Assembly (NCBI GenBank): GCA_016287555.1
Contig: JAEFAK010000107.1
Location: forward strand, 1-6,191
Source: Oscillospiraceae bacterium
Lineage (GTDB): Bacteria > Bacillota > Clostridia > Oscillospirales > Oscillospiraceae
Reading direction: 5' to 3'
DNA: 6,191 bases
The position numbers and the translations under genes are program-made. Positions 5,880 through 6,191 of the stretch are shown here, in pieces. The first letter of the stretch is position 1. The number at the start of each line of letters is the position of its first letter. Below the pieces are notes generated by a model. The model searched no databases. It was not told the DNA's origin and saw nothing but the letters and a program-made list of their open reading frames with translations.

Positions 5880-6191
5880 TCACACGGCGCTGCGCGCCGC
5901 TTTTTCCTTTTCGTACTTCTCCCGGCTGTAATAAAACAGCTCCATGGCCGCGTCCCAGGCCAGGGCCGGGTCCGCCAGGGCGACGCCGCTGAAAAGGCCG
6001 CCGCCCGTTCCGTAGGTATCCACCAGGGCCCGCACCGCCTGCAGGACGCCCTCCCGGTCCCGGGCCGCCGTTTCCAGGGGCACCTCGAAGCCGATCCGGT
6101 CGCCCCATTTTTCCTTGTAGGCGGCGATGTCGTTGGCCCGGGCCTGGATCTGCAGGAAGTCCGCTCCGGCCCGGATCTGGTAAGGGAGAAA
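5880..6191 (-). CDS. URO-D family protein, C-terminal part only (5' end beyond window)
   Basis: The frame is open from the window edge to a TGA at 5880-5882 and gives the last 103 residues of a longer protein. The first visible residues, RAGADFLQIQARANDI and EKWGDRIGFE, match the late barrel of URO-D family methyltransferases. They parallel GIDIWQGVMRTNDI and KYGDQITFMGGID in the neighbouring gene. Then come a VRALVDTYGTGGGLFSG segment and a C-terminal helix rich in Tyr, Lys and Glu. Internal GTG and ATG codons could give short frames, but the homology continues upstream of them, so the true start is outside the window. The metal-site histidine would also lie outside. The gene is very GC-rich: seven of eight arginines are CGG, a codon absent from the aldo/keto reductase gene. 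Function is presumed methyl transfer; the partner is unknown. Confidence 0.82.
   Translation of the reverse strand, partial: FLPYQIRAGADFLQIQARANDIAAYKEKWGDRIGFEVPLETAARDREGVLQAVRALVDTYGTGGGLFSGVALADPALAWDAAMELFYYSREKYEKEKAARSAV

Noticed and set aside
5368..6108. Minus-strand frame of 246 codons spanning the convergent gene ends
   Set aside because: It is rich in Gly, Pro and Arg, crosses the terminator hairpin, and overlaps two real URO-D frames. It is a by-product of the high G+C at third codon positions here.

Overview
The window looks like an accessory redox and methyl-transfer region of an anaerobic bacterium. The families present (an aldo/keto reductase with two Fe-S motifs, an Old Yellow Enzyme, cysteine-rich flavodoxin-fold proteins, a UGSC-like protein and two URO-D-type methyltransferases) are typical of strict anaerobes such as Clostridia or Synergistota. 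Shine-Dalgarno sites and sigma-70-like promoters fit an ordinary bacterium. I cannot place the genus from sequence alone. No RNA gene, insertion sequence, CRISPR array or integrase was seen.

Left part (1-1747, minus strand): a cysteine-rich flavodoxin-family protein (1118-1747) is followed, in the direction of transcription, by a large open frame (1-1009) that runs off the left edge. That frame joins a UGSC-like domain to a second conserved domain of unknown function. It has a good promoter of its own in the 108-bp gap.

Middle (1748-4666, plus strand): a 185-bp divergent promoter region separates the minus genes from a tight three-gene operon. The genes encode an aldo/keto reductase with a C-terminal double Fe-S tail, a barrel-only Old Yellow Enzyme-type ene-reductase, and a second cysteine-rich flavodoxin-fold protein. 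A hairpin terminator closes the operon. The set reads as a split electron-transfer and reduction module: Fe-S clusters, FMN barrel and FMN shuttle lie on separate proteins. The substrate is unknown.

Right part (4733-6191): a promoter with a perfect -35 box drives a URO-D family protein, probably a corrinoid-dependent methyltransferase. A strong GC-rich terminator follows, and then the 3' end of a second URO-D family gene on the opposite strand. No corrinoid protein is visible. Codon use changes sharply inside the first URO-D gene at about 5.39-5.41 kb. Everything to its right is much richer in C/G-ending codons, which suggests recombination, transfer or a chimeric assembly.
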